Source: Lonsdalea populi
GTDB lineage: Bacteria; Pseudomonadota; Gammaproteobacteria; Enterobacterales; Enterobacteriaceae
NCBI RefSeq assembly: GCF_015999465.1
Contig: NZ_CP065534.1
Coordinates: forward strand, 1,922,001 to 1,986,000
DNA length: 64,000 nucleotides
Direction of reading: 5' to 3'
Position numbers and translations under genes: made by a program. Of the stretch, positions 43,914 to 54,360 are shown in pieces. Within the stretch, counting starts at the first letter, position 1. The number at the start of each line of letters is the position of its first letter. The notes beneath the pieces are model-generated. The model was not told the origin of the DNA. It ran no database searches and was given only the letters and a program-made list of their open reading frames with translations.

Positions 43914-45365
43914 ATGAGCAAGAAATCACCGCTATCGTTGCGCTTTCGTTTTTTAATCGCCACCGCCGCCGTCGTACTGGCGCTCACCTTATCCTACGGT
44001 GGCGTGGCCATTGTCGGCTACAGCGTTAGCTTCGATAAAACGTCTTTCCGCCTACTTCGAGGGGAAAGCAACCTGTTCTACAGTTTGATCCAGTGGCGGG
44101 AAAATCGACTGACTATCGCCCCGCCGCCCGAAATCGATATTAACTATCCAACGCTGGTGTTCATTTACGATCATGGCGGAAAACTGCTGTGGCGCGATCG
44201 TGCGGTGCCCGAGCTGGAGTCGCAGTTCAAGCCGGAGTGGCTGACGAAAACCGATTATCATGAGCTGGATACCGACACCGGCACCAGCAACGCCGTGCTG
44301 CAAGGCAGCCCGGCCATTCAGGATCGCCTGCGCGGTTATCATTCGGAAGACAAAACCCCCTTCACACACTCTGTGGCCGTCAATGTCTATCCTGCAACCG
44401 ATCGCCTGCCGCCGTTGACTATCGTCGTTGTCGACCGAGTTCCGCAGGAGTTGCAGCAGGCAGATGTCGTCTGGGAATGGTTCCGCTACGTCTTTATCGC
44501 CCATCTTCTACTGGTGCTCCCCCTGCTGTGGCTAGCGGCCCACTGGAGTTTGAGGCCAATTAAAAATCTGGCTAATCAGATACAGGAACTTGAAAACGGC
44601 AGTCGCGAGAATCTGGATGAGCGGCCGCCTCAGGAGCTGAACAGCCTGGTCCGCAACCTAAACACCCTGCTGAAAAACGAACGACAGCGCTACCACAAAT
44701 ACCGTACCGCGTTGACAGACCTGACCCACAGTCTCAAAACGCCGCTGGCCGTGCTGCAAACCACACTACGGTCCCTGCGCACGGGCAAAGAGCTCACCAT
44801 CGAACAGGCGGAGCCCGTGATGCTGACGCAGATTAGTCGGATATCTCAGCAGATAGGCTATTACCTGCATCGCGCCAGCGTTCATACGGATCACCTCAGC
44901 ATTACCCGGGAAGTTCAGTCGGTGCCTGCGATGCTGGACGGTCTTTGCTTCGCGCTCAATAAGGTGTATCAGCGTAAAGGCGTCTCTTTGTCACTCGATA
45001 TCGCGCCAGAGACCACGTTCATCGGCGAGAAAAATGACTTTATGGAAGTAATGGGCAATATCCTCGATAACGCCTGTAAATACAGTCTCGAATTCGTCGA
45101 GATCAGCGCCCAGTATTCCGGCCACATGCTGCATTTGATCGTTGAAGACGACGGTCCCGGCATCCTGAAGAGCAAACGCGAAGTCATATTCCAGCGGGGC
45201 CAACGCGCGGATACGTTGCGTCCCGGTCAAGGCATCGGTCTCGCCGTGGCGGTAGAGATTATCGAGCAATATCAGGGAGAGATTATCATCGGCGAGAGCC
45301 CCTTGGGCGGTGCCAAAGTCGAAGCCATTTTTGGTGGTCAGTACCTCAATCAAAACGACCGTTGA
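43914..45365 (+). CDS. phoQ: Sensor histidine kinase PhoQ
   Basis: 483 residues (E. coli 486). Two membrane helices (about 12-38 and 190-212) flank the periplasmic PAS-like sensor. HAMP follows, then the phospho-acceptor His272 in [14 protein letters not shown], and the ATPase domain with NILDNACKY and EDDGPGI. The acidic patch that E. coli PhoQ has just before [11 protein letters not shown] is replaced by [10 protein letters not shown], with only two acidic residues. Otherwise the protein is close to E. coli. Confidence 0.97.
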   Translation: MSKKSPLSLRFRFLIATAAVVLALTLSYGGVAIVGYSVSFDKTSFRLLRGESNLFYSLIQWRENRLTIAPPPEIDINYPTLVFIYDHGGKLLWRDRAVPELESQFKPEWLTKTDYHELDTDTGTSNAVLQGSPAIQDRLRGYHSEDKTPFTHSVAVNVYPATDRLPPLTIVVVDRVPQELQQADVVWEWFRYVFIAHLLLVLPLLWLAAHWSLRPIKNLANQIQELENGSRENLDERPPQELNSLVRNLNTLLKNERQRYHKYRTALTDLTHSLKTPLAVLQTTLRSLRTGKELTIEQAEPVMLTQISRISQQIGYYLHRASVHTDHLSITREVQSVPAMLDGLCFALNKVYQRKGVSLSLDIAPETTFIGEKNDFMEVMGNILDNACKYSLEFVEISAQYSGHMLHLIVEDDGPGILKSKREVIFQRGQRADTLRPGQGIGLAVAVEIIEQYQGEIIIGESPLGGAKVEAIFGGQYLNQNDR

Positions 45366-45431
45366 AAGGTCCGCACAGTCACGGCGGTTCCGCTATAATC
45401 GCCTTCAGCCCTCTGATAATGGAAATGCACG

Positions 45432-46553
45432 ATGGACTACCAACTTAATCTCGACTGGCCGGATTTTCTGGCTCGCTACTGGCAAAAACGCCCTGTGGTG
45501 ATCAAAGGCGGCTTTACGTCGTTTGTCGATCCCCTCAGCCCTGACGAGCTGGCCGGTCTGGCGCTGGAAAACGAGGTGGATAGCCGCCTGGTCAGTCATC
45601 AGGACGGACGCTGGGCCGTCAGCCACGGCCCCTTCGACAGCTACGATCACCTCGGTGAAACCAACTGGTCGCTGCTGGTGCAGGCGGTAGATCATTGGCA
45701 TGAGCCGTCGTCTGCGTTGATGCGCCCTTTTCGCCATCTTCCCGACTGGCGTATCGACGACCTGATGATCTCATTCTCCGTCCCCGGCGGCGGCGTGGGG
45801 CCGCATCTCGATCAGTACGATGTTTTCATTATTCAGGGCACGGGTCGGCGCCGCTGGCGTGTCGGCGAAAAGGTGCCGATGAAGCAACACTGCCCGCATC
45901 CCGACCTGCTGCAGGTCGAGCCGTTCGAGGCCATCATCGATGAAGAGCTGCTGCCGGGCGATATTCTGTATATTCCGCCGGCGTTCCCGCATGAAGGCTA
46001 TGCGCTGGAAAATTCGATGAACTACTCCGTAGGATTTCGTGCGCCCAGCGCACGAGAGTTGGTCAGCGGCTTTGCGGATTACGTGCTGGCGCGCGAGCTG
46101 GGCAGTCACCGCTACAGCGATCCGGATATCACGCCGCGCGAACATCCGGCTATCGTGCAAACAGCAGAACTGGACCGCCTCCAGCAGATGATGCTGGATC
46201 TGGTGCAGCAGCCGGAGTCGTTCCGGCTGTGGTTCGGCGAGTTCATTTCCCAGGCGCGCCACGAATTGGATTTGTCGCCGCCGGAGCCCCCTTATCAATC
46301 AGGAGAAATCTACGAGTTGATGCAACAGGGCGAAACACTGCGCCGACTCGGCGGTTTGCGCGTGATCTGGCTGGAGGGTCGCTGTTTCATCAATGGCGAA
46401 CCGTTAAACAGTCCACACCAAGGGGCGCTGTCGGCGTTGGCGGAACATGACGTCATCGACGGCGAAATGCTTGAGGGCGCGTTGGACGATCCGTCCTTCC
46501 TCACCGAGCTGACCGCATTGGTTAATAACGGCTACTGGTACTTCGCGGATTAA
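45432..46553 (+). CDS. roxA: 50S ribosomal protein L16 3-hydroxylase RoxA
   Basis: 373 residues, equal to E. coli YcfD. It is a JmjC-type 2-oxoglutarate/Fe(II) oxygenase that hydroxylates Arg81 of L16. The iron ligands are His and Asp in GGGVGPHLDQYDVF, and the second His follows in PPAFPHEGYAL. It follows phoQ by 66 bases and is probably separately promoted (GCTATAATCG just before). Confidence 0.97.
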   Translation: MDYQLNLDWPDFLARYWQKRPVVIKGGFTSFVDPLSPDELAGLALENEVDSRLVSHQDGRWAVSHGPFDSYDHLGETNWSLLVQAVDHWHEPSSALMRPFRHLPDWRIDDLMISFSVPGGGVGPHLDQYDVFIIQGTGRRRWRVGEKVPMKQHCPHPDLLQVEPFEAIIDEELLPGDILYIPPAFPHEGYALENSMNYSVGFRAPSARELVSGFADYVLARELGSHRYSDPDITPREHPAIVQTAELDRLQQMMLDLVQQPESFRLWFGEFISQARHELDLSPPEPPYQSGEIYELMQQGETLRRLGGLRVIWLEGRCFINGEPLNSPHQGALSALAEHDVIDGEMLEGALDDPSFLTELTALVNNGYWYFAD

Positions 46554-46654
46554 CCACCGATACGCCAATTCAGCAACGCGTCCCTAAGTCGGGATGCGTC
46601 GCTTCTATCCCTCAGCCTCTTGCACGCAGAATCATGACGTCGCAAGAGACGCGC

Positions 46655-47923
46655 TTAGAGCTTGACCACAGCAGGATGTTTCATTGGGGATAATTCAAGC
46701 GTGTTCTTCGCGGACAGTTCGGCGATATTCATGATGACGGACACGGCACTTTCCATGCCCTCTACCGTGACGAATTCATGTTTGCCGTGGTAGTTGTAGC
46801 CGCCGGTGAACAGATTAGGGCACGGTAATCCACGAAACGACAGCTGCGCGCCATCCGTTCCGCCGCGAATCGGCTTCATCACCGGCTCGATCCCGCACTT
46901 GCGCATGGCCTGCTGCGCCAGAACAATGACATGCGGATGCTGTTCAACCTGCTCGCGCATGTTGTAATAGCTGTCGGTCATGCTCAGTTCGATATAGCAC
47001 TCAGGATGAAGGCCTTCACCGACCTTTTCGGCGATATCCATCAGGGTCTTTTTACGTTGTTCGAATCCGCTGCGTTCAAAGTCGCGAATGATGTATTTCA
47101 TTTCAGCCCGTTCGACCGTGCCTTTGAGGCTGTGAAGGTGATAGAAGCCCTGATAGCCTTCGGTATGTTCCGGAGACTCGTCGGCCGGAACCCACTGGTG
47201 GAAACGCGTCGCTAACGTCAGCGCGTTGACCATCACGCCCTTGGCGCTGCCGGGATGAACGTTGTTGCCGACGATTTTCACCGTCGCAGAAGCCGCGTTG
47301 AAATTCTCGAACTCCAGCTCGCCGATACCACCGCCATCCACGGTGTATGCCCACTCAGCTCCAAAGCCGTCCACATCGAAATACTGGGTGCCTTTGCCCA
47401 CTTCCTCATCCGGCGTGAAGGCGATGCAAATATCGCCGTGCGGGATCTGCCGTTTTTTCAGCCGCGCTATTGCAGTGATGATCTCGGCAATGCCGGCCTT
47501 GTCGTCAGCGCCCAGCAATGTTTTACCGTCGGTAGTAATCAGCGTATGCCCCAGCAGTTGATGCAGCACGGGGAACATCACCGGCGACAGCACCTCCTCG
47601 CCCACGCCCAGCGCAATGTCGCCGCCGCGGTAGTTTTCGACGATCTGCGGATTCACATGTTTAGCGGTGTAATCCGGGGAGGTGTCCATATGGGCGATAA
47701 AACCGATGGTGGGCACAGACCAGGCGACATTGCTCGGCAGCGTCGCGGTAACACATCCATATTTTCCGACCGTTACCTGCTCCAATCCCAAGGCGGTCAG
47801 CTCTTGCTGTAAGAGATGTGCCAGCTTCCATTGCCCTTCGGTGCTCGGCACCTGCCGGACGCCGGATTTGGATTGGGTATCATAGGATACGTAGTTCAAA
47901 AAACGATCGAGTAATTTTTCCAT
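46655..47923 (-). CDS. pepT: Peptidase T (tripeptidase) PepT
   Basis: 422 residues (E. coli 408). M20 zinc peptidase: [42 protein letters not shown] and the dimer region [15 protein letters not shown]. It removes the N-terminal residue of tripeptides. The C-terminus carries about 14 extra residues ([16 protein letters not shown]). GGAGTTAAAG precedes the ATG. E. coli pepT is induced by anaerobiosis through FNR; I did not find a site. Confidence 0.96.
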   Translation of the reverse strand: MEKLLDRFLNYVSYDTQSKSGVRQVPSTEGQWKLAHLLQQELTALGLEQVTVGKYGCVTATLPSNVAWSVPTIGFIAHMDTSPDYTAKHVNPQIVENYRGGDIALGVGEEVLSPVMFPVLHQLLGHTLITTDGKTLLGADDKAGIAEIITAIARLKKRQIPHGDICIAFTPDEEVGKGTQYFDVDGFGAEWAYTVDGGGIGELEFENFNAASATVKIVGNNVHPGSAKGVMVNALTLATRFHQWVPADESPEHTEGYQGFYHLHSLKGTVERAEMKYIIRDFERSGFEQRKKTLMDIAEKVGEGLHPECYIELSMTDSYYNMREQVEQHPHVIVLAQQAMRKCGIEPVMKPIRGGTDGAQLSFRGLPCPNLFTGGYNYHGKHEFVTVEGMESAVSVIMNIAELSAKNTLELSPMKHPAVVKL

Positions 47924-48151
47924 CTTTAACTCCCTTGGATGGATCGCAGGTTACATTATGAATAGGGCTCTCCGGGTAGATATTGCGTCACATCAGTTTT
48001 TATTAGTTTCGCTACATAACGATAGCCTATAAATCGCCGCCGAAGCCGCAGCACGCCGGAAAAGGAGACGCAGGTGAGAATGCATGTAGCAAAACCGCCG
48101 CGAGAAATAACGTAAGAGGTACGTTTACATAACAAAAAAGAAACAGGAAAA

Positions 48152-48182
48152 TCCCGCTAAACCTGGCGGAGACCCAGCGGGA
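48152..48182 (-). terminator. Terminator of the feo operon
   Basis: TCCCGCT / AGCGGGA outer stem with an inner CTGG/CCAG pairing, followed on the minus strand by TTTTCCTGTTTCTTTTTT, just after feoC. Confidence 0.82.
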
Positions 48183-48198
48183 GATGAGATAGGGGCAA

Positions 48199-48447
48199 TC
48201 AGCGCGATGCGAACTTGGAGGGCGTCTCCAGCCACTCATAATACTGGCTGAGACTTTTGTCACAAGAACAGCAACTGCCGCATTGAGTGCTCACAGCCAC
48301 CGCGTGGAAGCGAACCAACCCTTTTCTAACCCAAATCGCCATCATGCCGTCAATCACGCCGGGTTCGATATGGAATGCGGCGCTAATGTCATGTACCGAG
48401 ACTTTATGTTTTGCGCGAACGAAATCACGTAACTCTATTAAGGTCAT
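48199..48447 (-). CDS. feoC: Fe(II) transport protein FeoC
   Basis: 82 residues (E. coli 78). A winged-helix fold (IELRDFVRAKHKVSVHDISAAFHIEP) is followed by the cysteine loop TQCGSCCSC, the proposed Fe-S or oxygen-sensing site. FeoC protects or regulates FeoB. It is the last gene of feoA2-feoA-feoB-feoC, 36 bases after feoB. Confidence 0.93.
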   Translation of the reverse strand: MTLIELRDFVRAKHKVSVHDISAAFHIEPGVIDGMMAIWVRKGLVRFHAVAVSTQCGSCCSCDKSLSQYYEWLETPSKFASR

Positions 48448-48483
48448 GCGTTACTCTCTTGAGACTCATTAACTGAAGCCGGG

Positions 48484-50805
48484 TTATTGCGCATCCTGCG
48501 CCAGCCGCTGCTGCGATAAACTACGACGACGCAGCAATAGCGCCGTCACGCTCCACATCACGACAACTCCGGCAATTGCGGCCATCGAGTACAGCGGGTG
48601 TTGAGCAAAGCGGCCCACCTGATACACCAACACGGCGGCGCCATAGCCCAGTTCTGTCGTCCAGACGACGCAGAACAATGTCCAGCCGGTCCCCACCTCG
48701 CGCCAAATCGCGGAAACGGCCGCAATACAGGGCACGTAAAGCAGCACCATCAGCAAATAGCTGAATGCGCCTAATCGGCCATCGAACAGTTGAGTAATCA
48801 CCGTCAGTGAGGTCACGGAAAACTCATTGTCCTTTGCGACGGCCGCCGTATCACTGAGATCGCCAATGTCGATTCCAAGCGGATTAAGTAACGCGTCGCC
48901 GAGCTTGCCGACGTTTTCCGGCAGCGTCGCCAACGCCTCTTGAACACCGCCCCACAGGCTAAATGGCGCGTCTTCTTCGCCCTCAGTGCCACTTTGCTGG
49001 CTTGCCATCGTGCCGTAAAGTGAATCCAACGTACCGACGACCGCTTCTTTGGCAAAAATGCCCGTAAATACACCGACGGCCGCCGGCCAGTTTTCCTGCG
49101 AGATCCCCATAGGTTTGAATACCGGTACAATCTCCTGACCAATCGCCGAGAGGACTGATTTCTGGGTATCCTGGTTGCCAAAAGTGCCGTCTGTCCCCAG
49201 CGAATTGAAGAAGCTCAGCACCGTGACCACCACGACAATCATTTTGCCAGCCCGCAGTACAAAGCCCTTCAGGCGCTCCCAGGTTCTGACCATCACGCTG
49301 TTCAGGCCGGGTAAGTGGTAGGGCGGGATTTCCATGACAAAAGACGAGGCATCGCCTTGCAGCGCAGTCTTTTTCAGCAGAAATCCCGTGCCGATAGCAG
49401 CGGCAATACCAATCAGGTAAAGACCGAAGACCAGATTCTGCCCGCCCTGGGTGAATAACGCCGTCGCGAACAGCACATACACCGGCAAACGTGCGCCGCA
49501 GGACATGAAGGGTGCCATCATCACCGTGACGATTCTGTCGCTGTGTTTTTCCATTGTGCGCGTCGCCATCACGGCAGGCACGTTACAGCCGAAACCGACG
49601 ATCAGCGGCACGAAGGCTTTACCCGGCAGCCCGATACTGCGCATGAGGCGATCCATAACAAATGCGGCTCGCGCCATATATCCGGAGTCTTCCAGATAGG
49701 ACAGGAATAGGTACAAGCAGGCAATCACCGGAATAAAGGTCGATACGGTCTGAATCCCGGAGCCTACCCCATCGGCAAGCAACGTCTTAAGCCATTCGGG
49801 ACTATGAAGCGCCAGCAAGAGTTCGCCGAATCCTTTGACAAAAATCGTTTCAGACAATTTGTCGAAGAAGTCGATGAAGGCGCTGCCAATGTTGATGGTG
49901 AAGATAAACATCAGGTACATCATCAGCAGGAAAATCGGGATCCCCAGAAAACGGTGCAGAACAATCCGGTCAATTTTATCAGTCAACGTGGCCGACACCT
50001 CGCCACGACGGACCACCACATGGTGGGCAATCGACGCGACGAAACGATAACGGGCATCCGCTAGGAAGATATCCAGTTCATCGCCGTATTGCTCTTCCAG
50101 CACTGCAACCTTTTCATCGGCCGCCGCGAGTACATCAACCGGGATTTGACTGCGCACGGTGATATCGCGCTCCAGCAGTTGGAGCGCCGACCAGTAGGCG
50201 TTCACCGTTGACGATTGGCGTTTTAGCAGCTCGGCTATCGACAGTGCCGCCTCATGCAATGGCGGATCGTAAGGAACACCAACCGGAGGAACCTCAGGAT
50301 GGTCCAGCGCTTCCTGGCACATTTCCTTCAGCACGTCTATCCCCCGCTTCTGCGTCGCGGTAATTGCGGTGACCGGACAGCCCAACGCGCTTCGCAGCAC
50401 TTCCACGTTGATGTCCAACTTGCGGGACATGGCGATGTCCATCATGTTCACCGCCACGACCACCGGCACCTTCATGTCCAATAGCTGTGAAGTGAGGTAC
50501 AAATTGCGCTCCAGATTGGAGGCATCGACAATATTCAACACCAGTTGGGCTTTACCAGTCAGAATGTAATCCCGCGCGACGCGTTCATCTTCCGAACTTT
50601 CGGAAGCCGGGTTGAGCGAGTAGACACCCGGCAGATCCACCAAGGTTATCTGACGGTTCTTAAGAAGGCATTCGCCGACTTTTTTTTCAACCGTCACGCC
50701 CGGCCAGTTGCCGACCGTCTGTTTGCTCCCAGTTAATGCGTTGAAAAGCGTGGTTTTACCGCAGTTGGGATTGCCTACGACACATATAACGGATTGCGTA
50801 TCCAT
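48484..50805 (-). CDS. feoB: Fe(II) transporter FeoB
   Basis: 773 residues, equal to E. coli. N-terminal G domain: P-loop GNPNCGKTT at 11-19, DLPGVYSL (G3) and NMMD (G4), then a GDI-like helical domain to ~270. The membrane part has the two Gate repeats with conserved Cys (GFGCNVPAVMATRTME and the later GIFAKEAVVGTL). It imports Fe2+ across the inner membrane when oxygen is low. Confidence 0.98.
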   Translation of the reverse strand: MDTQSVICVVGNPNCGKTTLFNALTGSKQTVGNWPGVTVEKKVGECLLKNRQITLVDLPGVYSLNPASESSEDERVARDYILTGKAQLVLNIVDASNLERNLYLTSQLLDMKVPVVVAVNMMDIAMSRKLDINVEVLRSALGCPVTAITATQKRGIDVLKEMCQEALDHPEVPPVGVPYDPPLHEAALSIAELLKRQSSTVNAYWSALQLLERDITVRSQIPVDVLAAADEKVAVLEEQYGDELDIFLADARYRFVASIAHHVVVRRGEVSATLTDKIDRIVLHRFLGIPIFLLMMYLMFIFTINIGSAFIDFFDKLSETIFVKGFGELLLALHSPEWLKTLLADGVGSGIQTVSTFIPVIACLYLFLSYLEDSGYMARAAFVMDRLMRSIGLPGKAFVPLIVGFGCNVPAVMATRTMEKHSDRIVTVMMAPFMSCGARLPVYVLFATALFTQGGQNLVFGLYLIGIAAAIGTGFLLKKTALQGDASSFVMEIPPYHLPGLNSVMVRTWERLKGFVLRAGKMIVVVVTVLSFFNSLGTDGTFGNQDTQKSVLSAIGQEIVPVFKPMGISQENWPAAVGVFTGIFAKEAVVGTLDSLYGTMASQQSGTEGEEDAPFSLWGGVQEALATLPENVGKLGDALLNPLGIDIGDLSDTAAVAKDNEFSVTSLTVITQLFDGRLGAFSYLLMVLLYVPCIAAVSAIWREVGTGWTLFCVVWTTELGYGAAVLVYQVGRFAQHPLYSMAAIAGVVVMWSVTALLLRRRSLSQQRLAQDAQ

Positions 50806-50829
50806 AACATCCTTGCTCGCTGAGCAGCA

Positions 50830-51057
50830 TTAACACTGTTCCAAGATCATGATTTTAGCTTCTTTTTTACGCACGCTGATGGCGGAGCCTCGCACACGCA
50901 GTTCGATGGGGTCTCCCAGCGGAGCCACACGCGATACCCAAAATTCGACGCCCGGGGTGACGCCAAGCGCCAGTAAGCGCTTACGGTAATCCGCAGCACC
51001 TTTTTGATATCCCAAGACTTTCCAGCGCGTTCCCGCGGTCAGCGTTTCTTCTGACAT
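50830..51057 (-). CDS. feoA: Fe(II) transport accessory protein FeoA
   Basis: 75 residues, the E. coli length. SH3-like fold with the conserved LLALGVTPGVEFWVSRVAPLGDPIELRVRG. It supports FeoB activity from the cytoplasm. It lies between a second FeoA-like gene (one base upstream) and feoB (24 bases downstream). Confidence 0.96.
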   Translation of the reverse strand: MSEETLTAGTRWKVLGYQKGAADYRKRLLALGVTPGVEFWVSRVAPLGDPIELRVRGSAISVRKKEAKIMILEQC

Positions 51058-51058
51058 G

Positions 51059-51313
51059 TTATGCGCTCCTTCCTGACTGCTGTGACGACACCCACACCTG
51101 TTTGCCCATATCCCAGTTGATGGCGATTCGGCTGTCGCCAGCGGCCAGCATCAACGGCTGGTTCGCTTCACGTTGAATCACCCGGACGTCTCGTCCGATG
51201 CAGATCCCCAGCTCCATTAAGCGTTGCTGCTGTTCGTCTGCAAGCCGAATGCGCGCGACCACGCCATGAGTATTAAGAGGAATATCGAGTAGTGTTTGAA
51301 TACGTAAGGTCAT
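51059..51313 (-). CDS. Additional FeoA-domain protein at the head of the feo operon
   Basis: 84 residues. The middle reads QQQRLMELGICIGRDVRVIQREANQPLMLAAGDSRIAIN, the FeoA SH3-like pattern (RLxxLGxxxGxxVxVxxxxxxxPxxxxxGxxxxxxxxxxA). It is not a duplicate copy of feoA: the two share only the fold pattern. Its stop is one base from the feoA start, so both are translated together. E. coli has no such gene. It may be a second FeoB partner. Confidence 0.85.
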   Translation of the reverse strand: MTLRIQTLLDIPLNTHGVVARIRLADEQQQRLMELGICIGRDVRVIQREANQPLMLAAGDSRIAINWDMGKQVWVSSQQSGRSA

Positions 51314-51387
51314 CCGCAGACCTCCAATCTGTCCCGGCGATACGGGAGTGTGCTGACACAGCTGTCTTCTTGAGATAAAAAGACAAG

Positions 51388-51402
51388 TAAGAATAATTCT
51401 TA
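51388..51402. promoter_or_regulatory. Candidate Fur box for feo
   Basis: TAAGAATAATTCTTA is a perfect 7-1-7 palindrome and matches TGATAAT-N-ATTATCA at 10 of 14 positions. It lies ~75 bases before the first feo gene. Confidence 0.65.
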
Positions 51403-51428
51403 ATATATTTCAGTCAGCAGATTGGCGT

Positions 51429-51442
51429 TTGACGCATGTCAA
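51429..51442. promoter_or_regulatory. Candidate FNR site for feo
   Basis: TTGAC-GCAT-GTCAA, a palindrome matching TTGAT-N4-ATCAA except for the inner C/G pair. Upstream of the Fur box relative to feo transcription. FNR and Fur both control E. coli feo. Confidence 0.65.
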
Positions 51443-51482
51443 AGCAAGGATAGGTAGGTGAAATAAAACAGTGATAGAAACA

Positions 51483-51515
51483 AACAGGCCCCGGCTGACG
51501 ATGCCGGGGCCTGTT
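51483..51515 (-). terminator. Terminator after prc
   Basis: AACAGGCCCCGGC / GCCGGGGCCTGTT, a 13-bp perfect stem with a 7-nt loop, 20 bases past the prc stop. Confidence 0.9.
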
Positions 51516-51534
51516 ACTCATACTGCGGGGATCA

Positions 51535-53553
51535 TCATTTAATCTGCTGTTGCTGAGCTAAATCTTCAGCGATCTGCACCGTCTGATCCAGATAGGGATC
51601 CGGTTCCTGATAATCCTTGGGCAAGGTATCTAAGGTCTTTAACGTCGGCTTGCCCTGACGGGTCAAACGCTCATTGATTCGCTGCAGACGAATGGCTTCA
51701 TCATCGTTATTCTCTTTCTGACGTTGAACCAGATTCAGAGAAACACGATCGCGTTTGTCTTTGAGCGCCTTGAATCGGGCAACATCCTGTTGGATGTATT
51801 GGAACTCCGGATCTTTAGCGATACGCTGGTCGTAATTCGTCTTCAGGACCGGCAGCAGCGAGGTGAAATCCCCCATTTTGGCGTAATCAGCCGGCTTGAT
51901 GCTGTCCCACGGCAACGCGTTATCCTCGAATTGCTCTCCGGTCTCAATGGTTTCCAGCCCTGTTGGCATGATGATGTCAGGCGTAACACCTTTACGCTGG
52001 GTGCTGCCGCCATCGATACGATAGAACTTCTGGATGGTGTACTGCACCGAGCCAAGTGCCGGCCATTCCGGACGCAGCATCTGGTCATAAATACGATTCA
52101 GCGACCGATATTGCTGCACCGTGCCTTTGCCAAAGGTCGGTTCGCCCACAATCAATGCGCGTCCGTAATCCTGCATCGCGGCGGCAAAGATTTCCGACGC
52201 TGAGGCGCTAAAGCGATCGACCAATACCACCAACGGGCCTTTATAATACAGGGTAGCATCGGTATCGCTATCTTCACGGATCTTCCCGTTATTATCACGA
52301 ATTTGCACTACGGGACCGCTCGGAATAAACAGTCCGGACAGGCTGACGGCTTCGGTCAGCGCACCACCGCCGTTGCCGCGCAGGTCGATGATAACGCTGC
52401 TGACGTTCTCAGCTTCCAGTTTCTGGAGCTGAACTTTCACATCGTCAGTCAGGCCCACGTAAAAACCGGGGATATCCAGCACGCCGACTTTGTCCTGACC
52501 GGCATGTTTGATGGTCATTTTGACCGCGCGATCTTCAAGCCGGATACGCTCACGCGTCAGCGTGACCGTTTTAGCTTTCGTGCCCTTGCCGGCCGGGAGG
52601 ATCTCAAGGCGCACCTTGCTGCCTTTTGGTCCCTTGATCAACGCGACGACATCGTCCAACCGCCATCCGATAACGTCTACCATGGGTTTTCCCGTCTGAC
52701 CGACAGCGACAATCTTGTCGCCAACCACAATTCTCTTACTTTTCATGGCAGGGCCGCCCGGCACCATGGAATTGATTACGGCGTAGTCTTCATCCATTTG
52801 CAATACGGCGCCGATGCCTTCAAGAGACAGGCTCATTTCCGTATTGAACTGTTCGGTATTGCGCGGGGAGAGATAGCTGGTATGCGGGTCGATTTCACGC
52901 GCGAGCGAGTTCATCACCAACTGGAAAACGTCTTCGCTGTTGGTCTGAACCAGACGACGAAGAGAAGCCTGATAGCGCTTAGTCAGGATATCCTTGACCT
53001 CGCTATCGCTTTTTTCCGTCAGTTTCAGACTGAGCCAGTCGAATTTGACCTTTGCATCCCAGAGACGATTTAGCTCATCCTGCGATTGCGGCCACGGCGC
53101 TTTATCTCGATCGAGGTCAATGTAATCATTGCCTGTGAGGTTTATCGGTTTGTTCAGCAGCGATAATGCATACTGATAGCGCTCAAAACGGCGTTTCTGC
53201 GCCAGGTTATACAACGCATAAGGCAAGTCTAATCGACCGTTGTTCAGGTCTTGACCTAGCTGACCTTTCCGCTTGTCGAACTGCGCTACATCTGACGCCA
53301 GCAGCACGTTATGGCTGTAGTCGAGCATGTTGAGGTAGCGAGCGAAAATTTTATCTGAGAACTGCTCATCCAGCATGAATTGCCGGTAATGAGAACGCAA
53401 AAACCGTGACGAGACGCGCTCGCTGACTGTGGCATCCTGCGCTTCCGGCTGCAATTGTGGAATCTGATCGACCCGCGTGATGTTCTCATTAGCATAGCTG
53501 CTGCCCGCCAATAGAAGACAGCCCAACACGGTCGATTTTACGAATTTGTTCAT
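51535..53553 (-). CDS. prc: Tail-specific periplasmic protease Prc
   Basis: 672 residues (E. coli 682). The signal peptide is MNKFVKSTVLGCLLLAGSSYA. A PDZ domain lies around 235-320. The Ser-Lys dyad is Ser451 in DRFSASASEIF and Lys476 in GEPTFGKGTVQ. It trims the C-terminus of FtsI and degrades MepS with NlpI, controlling cell-wall growth. 19 bases separate it from proQ upstream. Confidence 0.98.
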   Translation of the reverse strand: MNKFVKSTVLGCLLLAGSSYANENITRVDQIPQLQPEAQDATVSERVSSRFLRSHYRQFMLDEQFSDKIFARYLNMLDYSHNVLLASDVAQFDKRKGQLGQDLNNGRLDLPYALYNLAQKRRFERYQYALSLLNKPINLTGNDYIDLDRDKAPWPQSQDELNRLWDAKVKFDWLSLKLTEKSDSEVKDILTKRYQASLRRLVQTNSEDVFQLVMNSLAREIDPHTSYLSPRNTEQFNTEMSLSLEGIGAVLQMDEDYAVINSMVPGGPAMKSKRIVVGDKIVAVGQTGKPMVDVIGWRLDDVVALIKGPKGSKVRLEILPAGKGTKAKTVTLTRERIRLEDRAVKMTIKHAGQDKVGVLDIPGFYVGLTDDVKVQLQKLEAENVSSVIIDLRGNGGGALTEAVSLSGLFIPSGPVVQIRDNNGKIREDSDTDATLYYKGPLVVLVDRFSASASEIFAAAMQDYGRALIVGEPTFGKGTVQQYRSLNRIYDQMLRPEWPALGSVQYTIQKFYRIDGGSTQRKGVTPDIIMPTGLETIETGEQFEDNALPWDSIKPADYAKMGDFTSLLPVLKTNYDQRIAKDPEFQYIQQDVARFKALKDKRDRVSLNLVQRQKENNDDEAIRLQRINERLTRQGKPTLKTLDTLPKDYQEPDPYLDQTVQIAEDLAQQQQIK

Positions 53554-53572
53554 GCCGAGGTTGGCCTCCGTA

Positions 53573-54265
53573 TCAGAACTGCAAGTGTTCTGCGCGTACG
53601 ATCATCGCCATTCCTGAAGCCAACTGAACTCTGACTCCATCTTTGGCGACTTCAAGCACAGTGGCATCCATGGCACTTTTGCCCGCTCTGACTTTGATTT
53701 CCTGGCCGATATGCAGGCTGGAAATATCCGTCACAGCCTGTCGAGGCTGGTGCGATTGATCCGATAAAGAAGTCTGCGCTGTACGGGAAGAAGCCTGGCG
53801 TGTCTTACGTGCGGTGGAAGCGGCGTTGTCGCGGCGGGGCGCATTTTTACCGGCGGAAGGACGCTTACGCACGGGTTCGGCGACATCCCCCCGTTCGGCC
53901 CGTTTTTTCGCCTGCTGTTCGGTACGACGTGCCTGTACACGGGCTTTCGCTTCTTCCAACTGTTTGCGCGCATGTTCTACGTGCTGCTCTTCCAGTTCTC
54001 CGCAAGACGAACCGTCCAGATCGACACGCTGGGCTCCCAGCTTGATGCCATACAGATAACGCCAGCTAGAGGTATAAAGCCTCAATGCTGAACGCAACTG
54101 CGTTTTACTGATGTTGTCGGACTCGGGCACGCGGGTGACCAGATCCTGAAAAATACCGATTTTTAACGGCCGAGCTTCGCCTTCGAGAGAGAAACAGAGC
54201 GGGAAATGCTCTGCCAGATAAGCGATGACTTCTTTACTACTCTTCAACTTAGGTTGATTTTCCAT
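53573..54265 (-). CDS. proQ: RNA chaperone ProQ
   Basis: 230 residues (E. coli 232). The FinO-like RNA-binding domain covers about 1-120 ([36 protein letters not shown]). A Lys/Arg/Gln-rich linker follows (120-175) and an SH3-like C-terminus ([29 protein letters not shown]). It binds many structured small RNAs and mRNA 3' ends. In front of prc on the same strand as in E. coli. Confidence 0.97.
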   Translation of the reverse strand: MENQPKLKSSKEVIAYLAEHFPLCFSLEGEARPLKIGIFQDLVTRVPESDNISKTQLRSALRLYTSSWRYLYGIKLGAQRVDLDGSSCGELEEQHVEHARKQLEEAKARVQARRTEQQAKKRAERGDVAEPVRKRPSAGKNAPRRDNAASTARKTRQASSRTAQTSLSDQSHQPRQAVTDISSLHIGQEIKVRAGKSAMDATVLEVAKDGVRVQLASGMAMIVRAEHLQF

Positions 54266-54360
54266 GAAATTTCCTGATTACAACGGGTTCGCCAACCGGC
54301 GCAGGCATGAACAGGCGTCATTATAATGACGCTATCGGCAATTGCTACGTTATCCGTGTC

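Noticed and set aside
48027..48263. 78-codon frame overlapping feoC
   Set aside because: Overlaps the end of a certain gene in another frame and runs through the feo terminator.
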